Assembly: GCA_965220305.1 (NCBI GenBank)
Contig: OZ244817.1
Location: forward strand, 4,216,001 to 4,280,000
From: G965220305 sp965220305
GTDB taxonomy: Bacteria; Chloroflexota; Dehalococcoidia; Lucifugimonadales; UBA3495
Length of the DNA: 64,000 nucleotides
Reading direction: 5' to 3'
The translations under genes and the position numbers were made by a program. The notes under the pieces are model-generated. The model was given only the letters and a program-made list of their open reading frames with translations. It was not told the origin of the DNA and did not search any database. Shown here one piece after another: positions 43,296-51,646 of the stretch (position 1 is its first letter; every line of letters begins with the position of its first letter).

Positions 43296-45110
43296 TTACT
43301 GTTCCTGTAATTCCATGTACTCCAGGTGAGTCAGGTAACCGAAGATTAGCCCGGGGTACACGTACTCCTTGATATACTGGGGGTTCCCCACGAACTGGGC
43401 CGCGATGCCAAACATCTGGATCATGCAGTAGTTGTAATACATGGCGTCGCCGGAGTCCTGAATGATGGCCGCCCGTTCCTTGAGGTCGACGATTGTCTTT
43501 AGCTTTTCCAGGTTCTCGTCCAGTTCGGGCAATTGACAGGCGTGGGTGGTGCTCTTGGTAACCGGTACGCCGATGGCGTAGTGGGCCGGGTGCTGGGACC
43601 GGCTGGCCCAAACGGAGCTGTGTATCTCCTGGGCCCGGTACTTGGGCCGCACCGCCGAGAACTCCAGGTTCTCCAGGTTCGACTTAATCCCAATCTTCTC
43701 CCACATCAGGGCGATGGTCTGCCCAATGTCGATCATTTCCGGCAGACCGGCCTGGCCGAAGTTGTAGAAGTGCTCGAGGGTGAAGCCGTTTGGGTAACCG
43801 GCCTCCACCATCAGCGCTTGGGCGCGTTCAAGGTCGTAGCCGTAGTTCTCGTCCCATTCCTCGCGCCACTTCGGGTTAATTACCCCGGGCAGCACCGCCT
43901 CGTCTATCACATGGTCAAACCCGTACTGGTTGCCGATGTCGGCCACGGCCCCGGGCAGGAGAGCTTCAACAATGGCCTCCCGGTCGATTGCCTTATTCAT
44001 GGCTTGCCGTACCTTCACGTTCAGCAAGGGGTCATCAGGGCGTAGCTTGTCGGGCTCCGTGAAGTACAGGCCGCCGATATACCACTTGTGGTACATGCCG
44101 GACTTGCTGGCCGGGAAGACCTTCATCCCTCGGCCCAAGGCCTCGTTTACGGCGGATCGCTCGATGTCGCTCATGTGGACTTCGTCGGTCAGCAGGGTGG
44201 CCAGGCGGGTGGCGGGTTCTTGTACCCAGCGGAACTCGAACTCCCGGAACTCGGGCGACTTCCGCCAGTGATCGGGCACCGCCTCGAAGAGCACGTGGAC
44301 TCCCTCGATGCGCTCCACGAAGGTCATCGGCCCGGTGCCCACAGTGGCGTCCCCGTACCCCTCGTGGCCGATGGCGTCCCAGCGGGCCTTGCTCTCTATC
44401 AACAGGTTGCGGCCCTTGTTGCCGAACCAGTAGGTCAGGTGGGGTTGGGCCACGGGCATATTAATATTGACCGTGTAGTCGTCCACAATTTCCACGGTCT
44501 GTTCCATTTTGGCAATAACGTCCTCGTTGGTATCGTCCTTGTTAATGCCGAACATCCTCCGCCAAGAGCCAATCGCGCTGGCGGAGGAATCGGGGAAGGT
44601 CAGCAGGTAGAGGGAGTGGCGCACGTCCCGACCGGTGAACTCGCCCCAACCTTCGGCGGGCGCGTGGGGACCACCCTGCCAGGGGACGCCCTGGCGCAGC
44701 TTGAAGGTCCAAGTCTTACCATCCGGCGCCATCTCCCATGAAGTTGCCAGGTTGGGGATGTACTCGCCGGTTTCCCGGTCGATGTCAATCAGCCACTCCG
44801 ATGCCAGCCGCTTGTCCAGCAGGCCGCTGGTGGTAACTTTGTAGCTGTAGTTGCTGTCCCAGCCCAAAGGGGACACGGCAACAATGAGCCGGTCCAGCTT
44901 GAACTGTCCTGAAGCGGAGGGTTGCGCCACTTGGGGCGCAGACGTGGGAGCGGCTTTGGCCATAGTCTGGGCCGGTTCCTGAGCCGCCGGCGCTCCGGTT
45001 TCCGATGCACCCGGCTGCTCTGCAGTCCCACAGGATAGGGTAAATAGTAATGCTAGGACTAGCATAGGAATCACCAAAGACCTGGGTCGCTTCAACCAGT
45101 GGTACACCAT
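43296..45110 (-). CDS. Extracellular solute-binding lipoprotein, family 5 (SBP2)
   Basis: A 604-aa exported binding protein. The signal sequence ends with lipobox TLSC, followed by a Ala/Pro/Gln-rich linker. The mature part starts FKLDRLIVAVSPLGWDSNYS and has LATSWEMAPDGKTWTFKLRQG, PDHWRKSPEFREFEFRW and VGTGPMTFVERIEG. Outside the linker it is identical to SBP3 at most positions, so they are recent duplicates that may bind related ligands. GGAGGTCC precedes the ATG. It heads the oppB2-oppC2 cassette. The AT-rich 514-bp gap upstream probably contains its promoter. Confidence 0.93.
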   Translation of the reverse strand: MVYHWLKRPRSLVIPMLVLALLFTLSCGTAEQPGASETGAPAAQEPAQTMAKAAPTSAPQVAQPSASGQFKLDRLIVAVSPLGWDSNYSYKVTTSGLLDKRLASEWLIDIDRETGEYIPNLATSWEMAPDGKTWTFKLRQGVPWQGGPHAPAEGWGEFTGRDVRHSLYLLTFPDSSASAIGSWRRMFGINKDDTNEDVIAKMEQTVEIVDDYTVNINMPVAQPHLTYWFGNKGRNLLIESKARWDAIGHEGYGDATVGTGPMTFVERIEGVHVLFEAVPDHWRKSPEFREFEFRWVQEPATRLATLLTDEVHMSDIERSAVNEALGRGMKVFPASKSGMYHKWYIGGLYFTEPDKLRPDDPLLNVKVRQAMNKAIDREAIVEALLPGAVADIGNQYGFDHVIDEAVLPGVINPKWREEWDENYGYDLERAQALMVEAGYPNGFTLEHFYNFGQAGLPEMIDIGQTIALMWEKIGIKSNLENLEFSAVRPKYRAQEIHSSVWASRSQHPAHYAIGVPVTKSTTHACQLPELDENLEKLKTIVDLKERAAIIQDSGDAMYYNYCMIQMFGIAAQFVGNPQYIKEYVYPGLIFGYLTHLEYMELQEQ

Positions 45111-45624
45111 TTCTGGACCTCCTTGAATTAGGCTTCCGGGGTGGTTCTGGACAATGCAGCAAACAGAATCTGTTTGCTAAACGAAGTAGTAAAAATAATT
45201 ACACTTATAATTAGCCATATTATTATCAAATAGTAGCCCTAGCTCAGTATGCTATATCAGCATATCGATGAACAATATCACCTGACTCCCTCAAACGGTT
45301 GCAGGGCAATATATACTATGCCTTAGTTTGATGTCAACTGTTTAGGAGAATGGAGTAATACTTCCGTCAATAGACTAGAATCATAACTAACTAAACCCTA
45401 TGACTGTAAGTATTACGTACAATATTTGAATAATCCGTAAGCATAGTGTATGACACAATGTTCCCAGCAGGTTGGTTGAAATGAAGTGAGGGGCCTTCAG
45501 GCTCGGAATGGAAGGGGGATGTGGCGTGTCTGCTGACCGGTGGGCCTGGGCGACGGCAATGCGAGGGGAGCATCCCCTTTGGGGGGAGAAAGGAAAGCCC
45601 CTCTCCCCCGGCCGGATGGCCCCG
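45111..45624. other. AT-rich gap between SBP3 and SBP2 with hairpin and palindrome
   Basis: No gene is seen. Near SBP3 a hairpin (GGGGGAGA at 45582-45589 with TCTCCCCC at 45602-45609) resembles the one after SBP2 and could end or process the SBP3 message. Nearer SBP2, TAATTACACTTATAATTA (45197-45214) has TAATTA at each end and several AT-rich hexamers around it, plausible for a promoter or regulator site of SBP2. No -10/-35 pair is clear enough to name. Confidence 0.5.
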
Positions 45625-47460
45625 TTACCGGTCCTGCATTTCCATGTATTCCAGGTGGGTCAGGTAGCCGAAGATTAGTCCGGGGAATACGTACTCCTTG
45701 ATGTACTGGGGGTTGCCCACAAACTGGGCCGCAAGGCCGAACATCTGTATAAAGCAGTAGTTGTAGTACATCACGTCCCCGGAATCCTGAATGATGGCCG
45801 CCCGTTCCTTGAGGTCGACGACTGTCTTCAGCTTCTCGAGGTTCTCGTCCAGTTCCGGCAACTGGCAGGCATGCGACGTGCTCTTGGTGACGGGCACACC
45901 AATGGCGTAGTGGGCCGGGTGCTGGCCCCGGCTGGCCCAGATGGAGTTATGAATCTCCTGGGCTCGGTACTTGGGACGAACTGCGGAGAACTCCAGGTTC
46001 TCCAGGTTGGACTTAATCCCAATCTTCTCCCACATTAGCGCCATGGCCTGGCCGATGTCTACCATCTCCGGCAGGCCGGCCTGGCCGAAGTTGTAGAAGT
46101 GTTCCAATGTGAACCCGTTGGGGTAGCCCGCCTCCACCATCAGCGCTCGGGCGGCTTCCAGGTCGTAGCCGTAATTCTCGTCCCAGTCGGCGCGCCACGC
46201 CGGGTTTATCACCCCGGGCAGCACCGCTTCATCCAGCACGTGGTCAAACCCGTACTGGTTGCCGATGTCGACCACGGCCCCGGGCAGGAGGGCGGCAATG
46301 ATGGCCTGCCGGTCGATGGCCTTATTCATGGCCTTCCGGACCTTAACGTTGAGCATGGGGTCGTCGGGGTGCAGCTTGTCGGGCTCGGTATAGTACTGAC
46401 CGCCGATGTACCACTTATGGAACATGCCGGACTTGCTGGCCGGGAATACCTTCATCCCCCGGGCCAGGGACTCGGAAACCGCTGCCCGCTCGATGTCGCT
46501 CATGTGGACTTCCTCGGTCAGCAGGGTGGCCAAGCGGGTGGCGGGTTCCTGTACCCAGCGGAACTCGAATTCCCGGAACTCAGGAGATTTCCGCCAGTGC
46601 TCGGGGACAGCCTCGAAGAGGACGTGAACCCCCTCGATGCGCTCGACGAAGGTCATGGGTCCGGTGCCTACGGTGGCGTCGCCGTACCCGTCATGGCCGA
46701 TGGCGTCCCAGCGAGCTTTGCTCTCCATCAGTAGATTGCGGCCCTTGTTGCCGAACCAGTAGGTCAGGTGAGGCTGCGCCGCTGGAAAGTGCACTTTAAC
46801 GGTGTGGTCATCCACGATCTCTACGGTCTGTTCCATTTTGGCGATGACGTCTTCGTTGGTGTCATCCTTGTCAACGCCGAGCATCCTCCGCCAGGAGCCA
46901 ACCGCGCTGGCGGAAGAATCTGGGAAGGTCAGGAGGTAGAGGGAGTGGCGCACGTCCCGCCCGGTGAACTCTCCCCAACCTTCGGCAGGGGCGTGGGGAC
47001 CACCCTGCCAGGCGACGCCCTCGCGCAGCTTGAAGGTCCAGTTCTTGCCGTCCGGGGCCATCTTCCAGGAAGTGGCGAGGTTGGGTATGTACTCGCCGGT
47101 TTCCCGGTCGATGTCAATCAGCCATTCCGATGCCAGCCGCTTGTCTAACAGGCCGCTGGTGGTGACCTTGTAGCTGTAGTTGCTGTCCCAGCCCAAAGGG
47201 GATACGGCAACGATCAACCGGTCCAGCTTAAACTGTCCCGCAGCGGAAGGTTGTGCCGCCTGGGGTACGGCGGTGGGCGCCGCCTTGTCCATGCCCTGGG
47301 CCGGCGGCCCAGCAGCCGGCATTGTGGCATTCGTTTCCGCGGCACCGGTCCCCGGCATGGCCGGTTGCTCCGTAGGGCCGCAGGCAACGATCACAAGCAA
47401 GGCCAGGATAACCAGGGGAATTGCTAACGATCTGGGTCGCTTCAACCAGTGGTACACCAT
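45625..47460 (-). CDS. Extracellular solute-binding lipoprotein, family 5 (SBP3)
   Basis: A 611-aa paralogue of SBP2. The signal peptide ends in lipobox IVAC, and the linker differs from SBP2 in length and sequence (longer by about 7 residues). The mature domains then align almost without gaps: SEWLIDIDRETGEYIPNLAT, DVRHSLYLLTFPDSSASA, AMNKAIDRQAI and AGYPNGFTLEHFYNFGQAGL. It is the first gene of the minus-strand ABC region. With no permease of its own, it may feed the oppB2C2 or oppB1C1 channels. GAGGAGGTC precedes the ATG. Confidence 0.93.
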   Translation of the reverse strand: MVYHWLKRPRSLAIPLVILALLVIVACGPTEQPAMPGTGAAETNATMPAAGPPAQGMDKAAPTAVPQAAQPSAAGQFKLDRLIVAVSPLGWDSNYSYKVTTSGLLDKRLASEWLIDIDRETGEYIPNLATSWKMAPDGKNWTFKLREGVAWQGGPHAPAEGWGEFTGRDVRHSLYLLTFPDSSASAVGSWRRMLGVDKDDTNEDVIAKMEQTVEIVDDHTVKVHFPAAQPHLTYWFGNKGRNLLMESKARWDAIGHDGYGDATVGTGPMTFVERIEGVHVLFEAVPEHWRKSPEFREFEFRWVQEPATRLATLLTEEVHMSDIERAAVSESLARGMKVFPASKSGMFHKWYIGGQYYTEPDKLHPDDPMLNVKVRKAMNKAIDRQAIIAALLPGAVVDIGNQYGFDHVLDEAVLPGVINPAWRADWDENYGYDLEAARALMVEAGYPNGFTLEHFYNFGQAGLPEMVDIGQAMALMWEKIGIKSNLENLEFSAVRPKYRAQEIHNSIWASRGQHPAHYAIGVPVTKSTSHACQLPELDENLEKLKTVVDLKERAAIIQDSGDVMYYNYCFIQMFGLAAQFVGNPQYIKEYVFPGLIFGYLTHLEYMEMQDR

Positions 47461-47941
47461 TTCTCGACCTCCTCAAATTGGATTGCCGGGGCTCTCTTGG
47501 AACATCAGGTATATTTATCCGTTCTGTCAATTAACTATAGGTACATTATTACGTCGTTTAATAGGTTAAAGTGTGCTGGTTTTATTCCCTCAATGGTTCT
47601 AAGAGCTATAACTCGTTTTAACAGTGTGCCAGTGAAGACAATATATATTATTAAATATACGGATGTCAACTGGTAAACTGAATACGGATAATCTACATTA
47701 AATTAATAGTAAGAAAGTATCATTATACCTATTTATTATCGAAATAGGTAATATAAAACTATATTATGATAGTAGAACGCGGCAATATGCGGGCGTTAGT
47801 TTTATGCAGAGAAGTAAACGAACCCCGCAATGGCCGAGGGTAGGGCGGGGTTTGGACCATTTGCCGACCTAGAGGACCGGCAGGTCAAATAAGGAACCTC
47901 TTGAAGGGCCCTTGTCGCGTGAGGAGGTGTTGGTGGAAGAG
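47461..47941. other. AT-rich gap upstream of SBP3
   Basis: No coding sequence is supported. The centre (about 47630-47780) is far richer in A+T than the surroundings. It holds an inverted repeat TACCTATTT/AAATAGGTA (47726-47734 and 47742-47750, 7-base loop). This is the expected site of the promoter and possible operator for the ABC region, but no single promoter could be assigned. Confidence 0.5.
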
Positions 47942-49522
47942 TTAGCCCGTGGCCTGGCCGGCTCCCCGGGCCAGGGCGTCCAGCCGCACGGCTACCCGCG
48001 AGCGGAAGGGCCGCACTTGGTTGCGCTCCGCCGTGGCTCCCAGGGATACCACGAACATCAGGCTCTTCCCCGCGGCGTGGGGTGAAAAGAAGTCGGTAAC
48101 GTCGTCATCGTAGAAGGTTAAGCCCGTGGCTCCCAGGCCCAGGGAGTGGGTGGCCAGGTAAATTCTCCCGCCCAGGATTCCCGCCTCCAGTTGGGCGGCC
48201 TGGTAGCCCCGGTTGCCGTACCGGTCCAGAACGCGTCCCAGGTCGGCCATGAAGAATACTACGGCGCTGCCGTCGGCGCTCAAGGCCTGCTCAAAACCCA
48301 GGTGACCGGCGTCTTCGCGAAAATCGCCCTCGGCCAGTAGCTCTAGCTCCCGGCGCATGGGCGAAAGGACGTAGGAGCCGGAGGGCAGCCCTTCCACGCC
48401 GTTGACGATGATGTAGAGGTCCAGCAGGCTGGAACCCTCCGGCCCCAGGAAGTCCGCGGGCACTCCCCGGGTGGAGCGTTCCAAAATTGAGTAGAAATGG
48501 GACAGAGGTATATTCTGGCGCTGGAAACGGCGGGTCGAACCCCGGCGCAGTATCACTTCTCCCAGGCTGGCTGATTGTGCGCCTTCGGGCTCCGCCCGCT
48601 CCAGAGAATGCCGCACCTGCTGGGGAGCCTGGGGGTCCCAGGTCAATGGCCCTCGCCAAGCCTCCGCCTCCGCCTCGGTGGTCAGCAGCGCCGCAACATG
48701 GGCGTCGCTGGTTTCAGGGTAGTCTATTTGGTCGGCAAATGACAACGGCTCATGCTCGGACAGGAAGGGAACTTCCGGTGTCGAAGGCTCCGCCGGGGAG
48801 CCGTCGGGCTGGCCGATGGCGGCCAGGCAGAAGCTGGCTTCCTGCCGTCCATCAATGCCCACCAGACGGTCCACTTGCGCGTCTACGAATCCGGCGATTA
48901 TTCGGCCTGGCAGCCTGGCGGCGGCGGACGCGGCCAGCAGGTTGGCGATGATGGTCCCGTTGTCCCAGAAGCAGTATCGATAGCCGCGGGCCCGGTACTT
49001 CCAGGCGCTGCGCCAGAAAATGGCGCTGTAGACCAGGGTGACGGGCGCCGATGCCACGGTAGGTTCCCCACCGGCGGCTTGGGACAGGCAACCTCGGAAA
49101 TCTCCCCGGCGCAACTGGCGCAGCGAGAAGTCCGCAGGCGAGAAGTGGTACACCCCTGCCTCCAATCCGGGCAGGTCGCCACACACCACGTATGTTTCCA
49201 CCGGGTACAGGGCCCCGGCGGAGGCGGCGGCCCGATAATGCACCTCGCCCACCGAGCGGACAACCGATTTGCGGATTACCCCGGCGGAGAAATATAGCAA
49301 TTGCGCCAGGGTAGCTATGTCCAGGGTGGGGGAGGCGTCTCCCGTCGCTGGGACCAGCGCGTCCAGGGTAGCGGCGGTGGGATGAGGGAACTGCTCCGGA
49401 AGGGGGATAACCGCCCCACTGGTGTAGGGCTTATACATCGGGGGCTTGTTGCGCAGGTTGATGTAGGCCAGCTTGGTCGCTTCATGGTATTCCCGTGCCG
49501 CCGATGTGTCCCGATTGCTCAT
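47942..49522 (-). CDS. SagB/ThcOx-type nitroreductase, two tandem domains
   Basis: A 526-aa protein with two nitroreductase domains. The first (about 55-250) has YRAAASAGALYPVETYVVC, a SagB-type FMN loop, then YRYCFWDNGTIIANLLAAS. The second (about 320-510) has ILRRGSTRRFQRQNIPLSHF, FFMADLGRVLDRYGNRGYQAAQLEAG and LGATGLTFYDDDV. SagB relatives oxidise azolines to azoles in thiazole/oxazole-modified peptides, but stand-alone two-domain forms exist without peptide genes, and none is seen here. It might instead reduce or oxidise a small metabolite. It follows the peptide-transporter region but is separated from it by 480 bp. Confidence 0.85.
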   Translation of the reverse strand: MSNRDTSAAREYHEATKLAYINLRNKPPMYKPYTSGAVIPLPEQFPHPTAATLDALVPATGDASPTLDIATLAQLLYFSAGVIRKSVVRSVGEVHYRAAASAGALYPVETYVVCGDLPGLEAGVYHFSPADFSLRQLRRGDFRGCLSQAAGGEPTVASAPVTLVYSAIFWRSAWKYRARGYRYCFWDNGTIIANLLAASAAARLPGRIIAGFVDAQVDRLVGIDGRQEASFCLAAIGQPDGSPAEPSTPEVPFLSEHEPLSFADQIDYPETSDAHVAALLTTEAEAEAWRGPLTWDPQAPQQVRHSLERAEPEGAQSASLGEVILRRGSTRRFQRQNIPLSHFYSILERSTRGVPADFLGPEGSSLLDLYIIVNGVEGLPSGSYVLSPMRRELELLAEGDFREDAGHLGFEQALSADGSAVVFFMADLGRVLDRYGNRGYQAAQLEAGILGGRIYLATHSLGLGATGLTFYDDDVTDFFSPHAAGKSLMFVVSLGATAERNQVRPFRSRVAVRLDALARGAGQATG

Positions 49523-49955
49523 GCCTTACCTTCCGTATGCCAACAGGCTATTGCTGCCGGTATTGTACTCCATGACGGAGAGCGGGGCACCAAAGGGCCG
49601 GGGCCGAGGCAGGGTCTTTCGATTCTCCGGGTAGAGACCAGCTCGGGCTAACGGGCAGGCCACTACCCTCCACCGTTATTCCGGCGGAGGCCGGAATCCA
49701 GGGGTGAAGGGCTTGGGATGGCAAGGAACGCAGACCCTTCGCTCCGCCCAATACCGGCCCTTCGACTGGCTCAGCACGTACGAAGATATACTTGAACAAG
49801 GAGCTTCAAAGACGGGGGGAACGCCGGCGAGTCCGGTGTTGCTTCGCCCGGGTGTGCTGGCGGAGCACGGGCTTGTCGGCCTATGCCCGAGTGACGGCGG
49901 GTTGGGGCGATAAGGTCTGCCCAGAGGTGCATCCCCTCTGGTTTTGGCCTGTGGG
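49523..49955. other. Gap with intergenic repeats
   Basis: No gene is seen. It contains a small palindrome ATTCCGGCGGAGGCCGGAAT (49678-49697), and then CCCTTCGACTGGCTCAGCAC (about 49758-49777), a wording close to the TTCGACAGGCTCA repeat at 54605. These look like members of dispersed non-coding repeat families. Confidence 0.5.
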
Positions 49956-50324
49956 CTAGTCCCGAGTGCGGTAGATGTCGACAGCGGCGTATTCGATTAC
50001 CGAGCCTCTAATGGGAGGTCGCAGCTTCTGTACCTGCACCTGGACCGCCGCCACCGGAAAGCCTTCCAGGATTTTCTGAGCAATGGACTGGGCGGCGGCC
50101 TCCAACAGGTTCTTGGACTCGCCTTCCATCACCCCTTTGACCACCCGGTAGAGGTGAGTGTAACTCACCGTGTCCTCCAGCCGGTCGGACACCCCCGGCA
50201 CGCTGAGGTCCAGTTCCGCCGCCAGGTCCACAAGGTAGGGCTGGCCCATGGCCCGCTCCTCCGGGTTGACCCCGTGGAACCCGTAAAACTGCATTCCTTT
50301 CAGGACTATTCGGTCGGTTGGCAA
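49956..50324 (-). CDS. folB: Dihydroneopterin aldolase
   Basis: A 122-aa folate-pathway enzyme that splits dihydroneopterin. It has the FYGFHGVNPEER opening with the catalytic Glu, DTVSYTHLY, LLEAAAQSIAQKIL and the catalytic Lys in VQKLRPPI. The TTG at 50324 gives the normal family length; reading further upstream enters the citE end in another frame. It begins 16 bases after the citE stop, so it ends the polA-protease-citE-folB series. Confidence 0.9.
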   Translation of the reverse strand: MPTDRIVLKGMQFYGFHGVNPEERAMGQPYLVDLAAELDLSVPGVSDRLEDTVSYTHLYRVVKGVMEGESKNLLEAAAQSIAQKILEGFPVAAVQVQVQKLRPPIRGSVIEYAAVDIYRTRD

Positions 50325-50340
50325 GGTTGTAATCCCGGCG

Positions 50341-51222
50341 CTACTGGGCTGTCTGCCGCTCGATGGCCTCGGCCATGGCCACCAGGTTCTCGGCCCGCTT
50401 GACCACCGGCACATCCACCATCTTGCCATCCAGGTCCAGGGAGCCGCGTCCGCTGGCTTCGGCCTCGCGCCAGGCTTCCAGAACCCGGCGAGCGTAGGCC
50501 ACGTCCTCCGGGTCGGGGCTGAACACCCGGTTTAAGGTGTCGATCTGGGACGGGTGGATGGCGAACTTGCCGGTGTATCCAAGTTGCCGGGCGGTGTTGG
50601 CGTCCCTCTCCAAGCCCTCGGAGTCCCGGAAGGCGACGAAGGGACTGTCCAGGGAGGCCAACCCGGCGGCCCGGGCGGCAATGGCTACCGTGGCCCGGGG
50701 AAAGTAGACCTCTTCGCCGAAGTCGGTACGCTGGATGCCCATGTCGTTGGTGTAGTCCTCGGCCCCAAAGGCCAGGGCGACGATGCGGGGGGAAGCGGCT
50801 GCCAACTGCTGCACGTTCATTATGGCCCGGGCGTTTTCAATCCAGGGAATCACCCTTATGCTGCCCGGTTCCAGCCCGGCGGCGCTCTCCAAGGGCGAAA
50901 TGATTCGCTCAACCTCCCGCAGGTCCCAGGCGGACTCGGCCTTACCGATGCTGATTCCGTAGAGGTCCGGCCCCACCACGGCGGCCACCTCGTCCCGGGT
51001 CAGGCCGGTGTCCAGGGAGTTTACCCGCACCATTACCCGGCGACCCTCCTGGCGCAGCTCGGGCACCCACTGGCGGGCCATCTCCCGGGCGTTCACCTTC
51101 TCGCCCGGGGGCACCGAGTCTTCTAGGTCCACCATGATAATGTCAGCGGAGAAGCCCCGGGCCCGTTCCAGCATGTTGGGGCGGTTGCCGGGCACGAATA
51201 TCACGCTACGCAGCAGTTCCAA
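50341..51222 (-). CDS. CitE-like HpcH/HpaI aldolase/lyase
   Basis: A 293-aa TIM-barrel lyase that cleaves or forms CoA esters such as malyl-, citramalyl- or citryl-CoA. Visible are RSVIFVPGNRPNMLERA, MVDLEDSVPPGEKVNAR, VRVNSLDTG, the metal Glu in IPWIENARAIMNVQ, ALAFGAEDYTNDMG and KFAIHPSQIDTLNRVF. No citrate lyase alpha or gamma gene is near, so a stand-alone malyl/citramalyl-CoA lyase role is likelier, fitting the acyl-CoA genes elsewhere in the window. The TTG at 51222 is preceded by AGGAGG and overlaps the end of the protease gene. Confidence 0.88.
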   Translation of the reverse strand: MELLRSVIFVPGNRPNMLERARGFSADIIMVDLEDSVPPGEKVNAREMARQWVPELRQEGRRVMVRVNSLDTGLTRDEVAAVVGPDLYGISIGKAESAWDLREVERIISPLESAAGLEPGSIRVIPWIENARAIMNVQQLAAASPRIVALAFGAEDYTNDMGIQRTDFGEEVYFPRATVAIAARAAGLASLDSPFVAFRDSEGLERDANTARQLGYTGKFAIHPSQIDTLNRVFSPDPEDVAYARRVLEAWREAEASGRGSLDLDGKMVDVPVVKRAENLVAMAEAIERQTAQ

Positions 51223-51643
51223 TGGTGCCTCCTGATTGGGTAGTGCCGTGGGTCGGCCCTTGGGCAATGTCCAATGTACCAAGGTGCAGTAGAAACGGCG
51301 GGTGTACCTCGTCATCCGGAACAGTCTCAAGTTGGCCGGTTACCGGGTTGACCCTAAACCGCAAATTCTCCAGCAGTTCATAGCCAATGAGGGGCGTGGA
51401 GGCAGGCACCAGAATCGCGCCAAACTCCTGTCCCATCAACTCGCCATTGGCAAAGTAGGTATTTACTTCCACTATTCCTGTGGCGCTCATCAGCCGGATT
51501 TTACCTAGGCTCTGCCGAAGACCCAGGGCCTCGATCTCTTTTTGGGGCAGACCCAAATAGGTGGCGCCCGTATCGACTAGAAACGTGTACTCCCTGGTCT
51601 CGGCTTCTCCTATGATTCTCGCTGGCACTTCCGTTAGGCCCAT
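51206..51643 (-). CDS. Retropepsin-like aspartic protease (clan AA)
   Basis: A 145-aa protein with one pepsin-type lobe. FLVDTGATYLGLP (Asp in D-T-G-A) is the catalytic motif, and LIGYELLENLRFRVNP is the second hydrophobic-Gly motif of the retroviral type. It would act as a homodimer. Such small proteins are widespread in Chloroflexota and cyanobacteria; substrates are unknown. It starts 3 bases after polA, and its last 17 bases overlap the citE start, so translation is coupled. Confidence 0.85.
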   Translation of the reverse strand: MGLTEVPARIIGEAETREYTFLVDTGATYLGLPQKEIEALGLRQSLGKIRLMSATGIVEVNTYFANGELMGQEFGAILVPASTPLIGYELLENLRFRVNPVTGQLETVPDDEVHPPFLLHLGTLDIAQGPTHGTTQSGGTIGTAA

Positions 51644-51646
51644 CCC

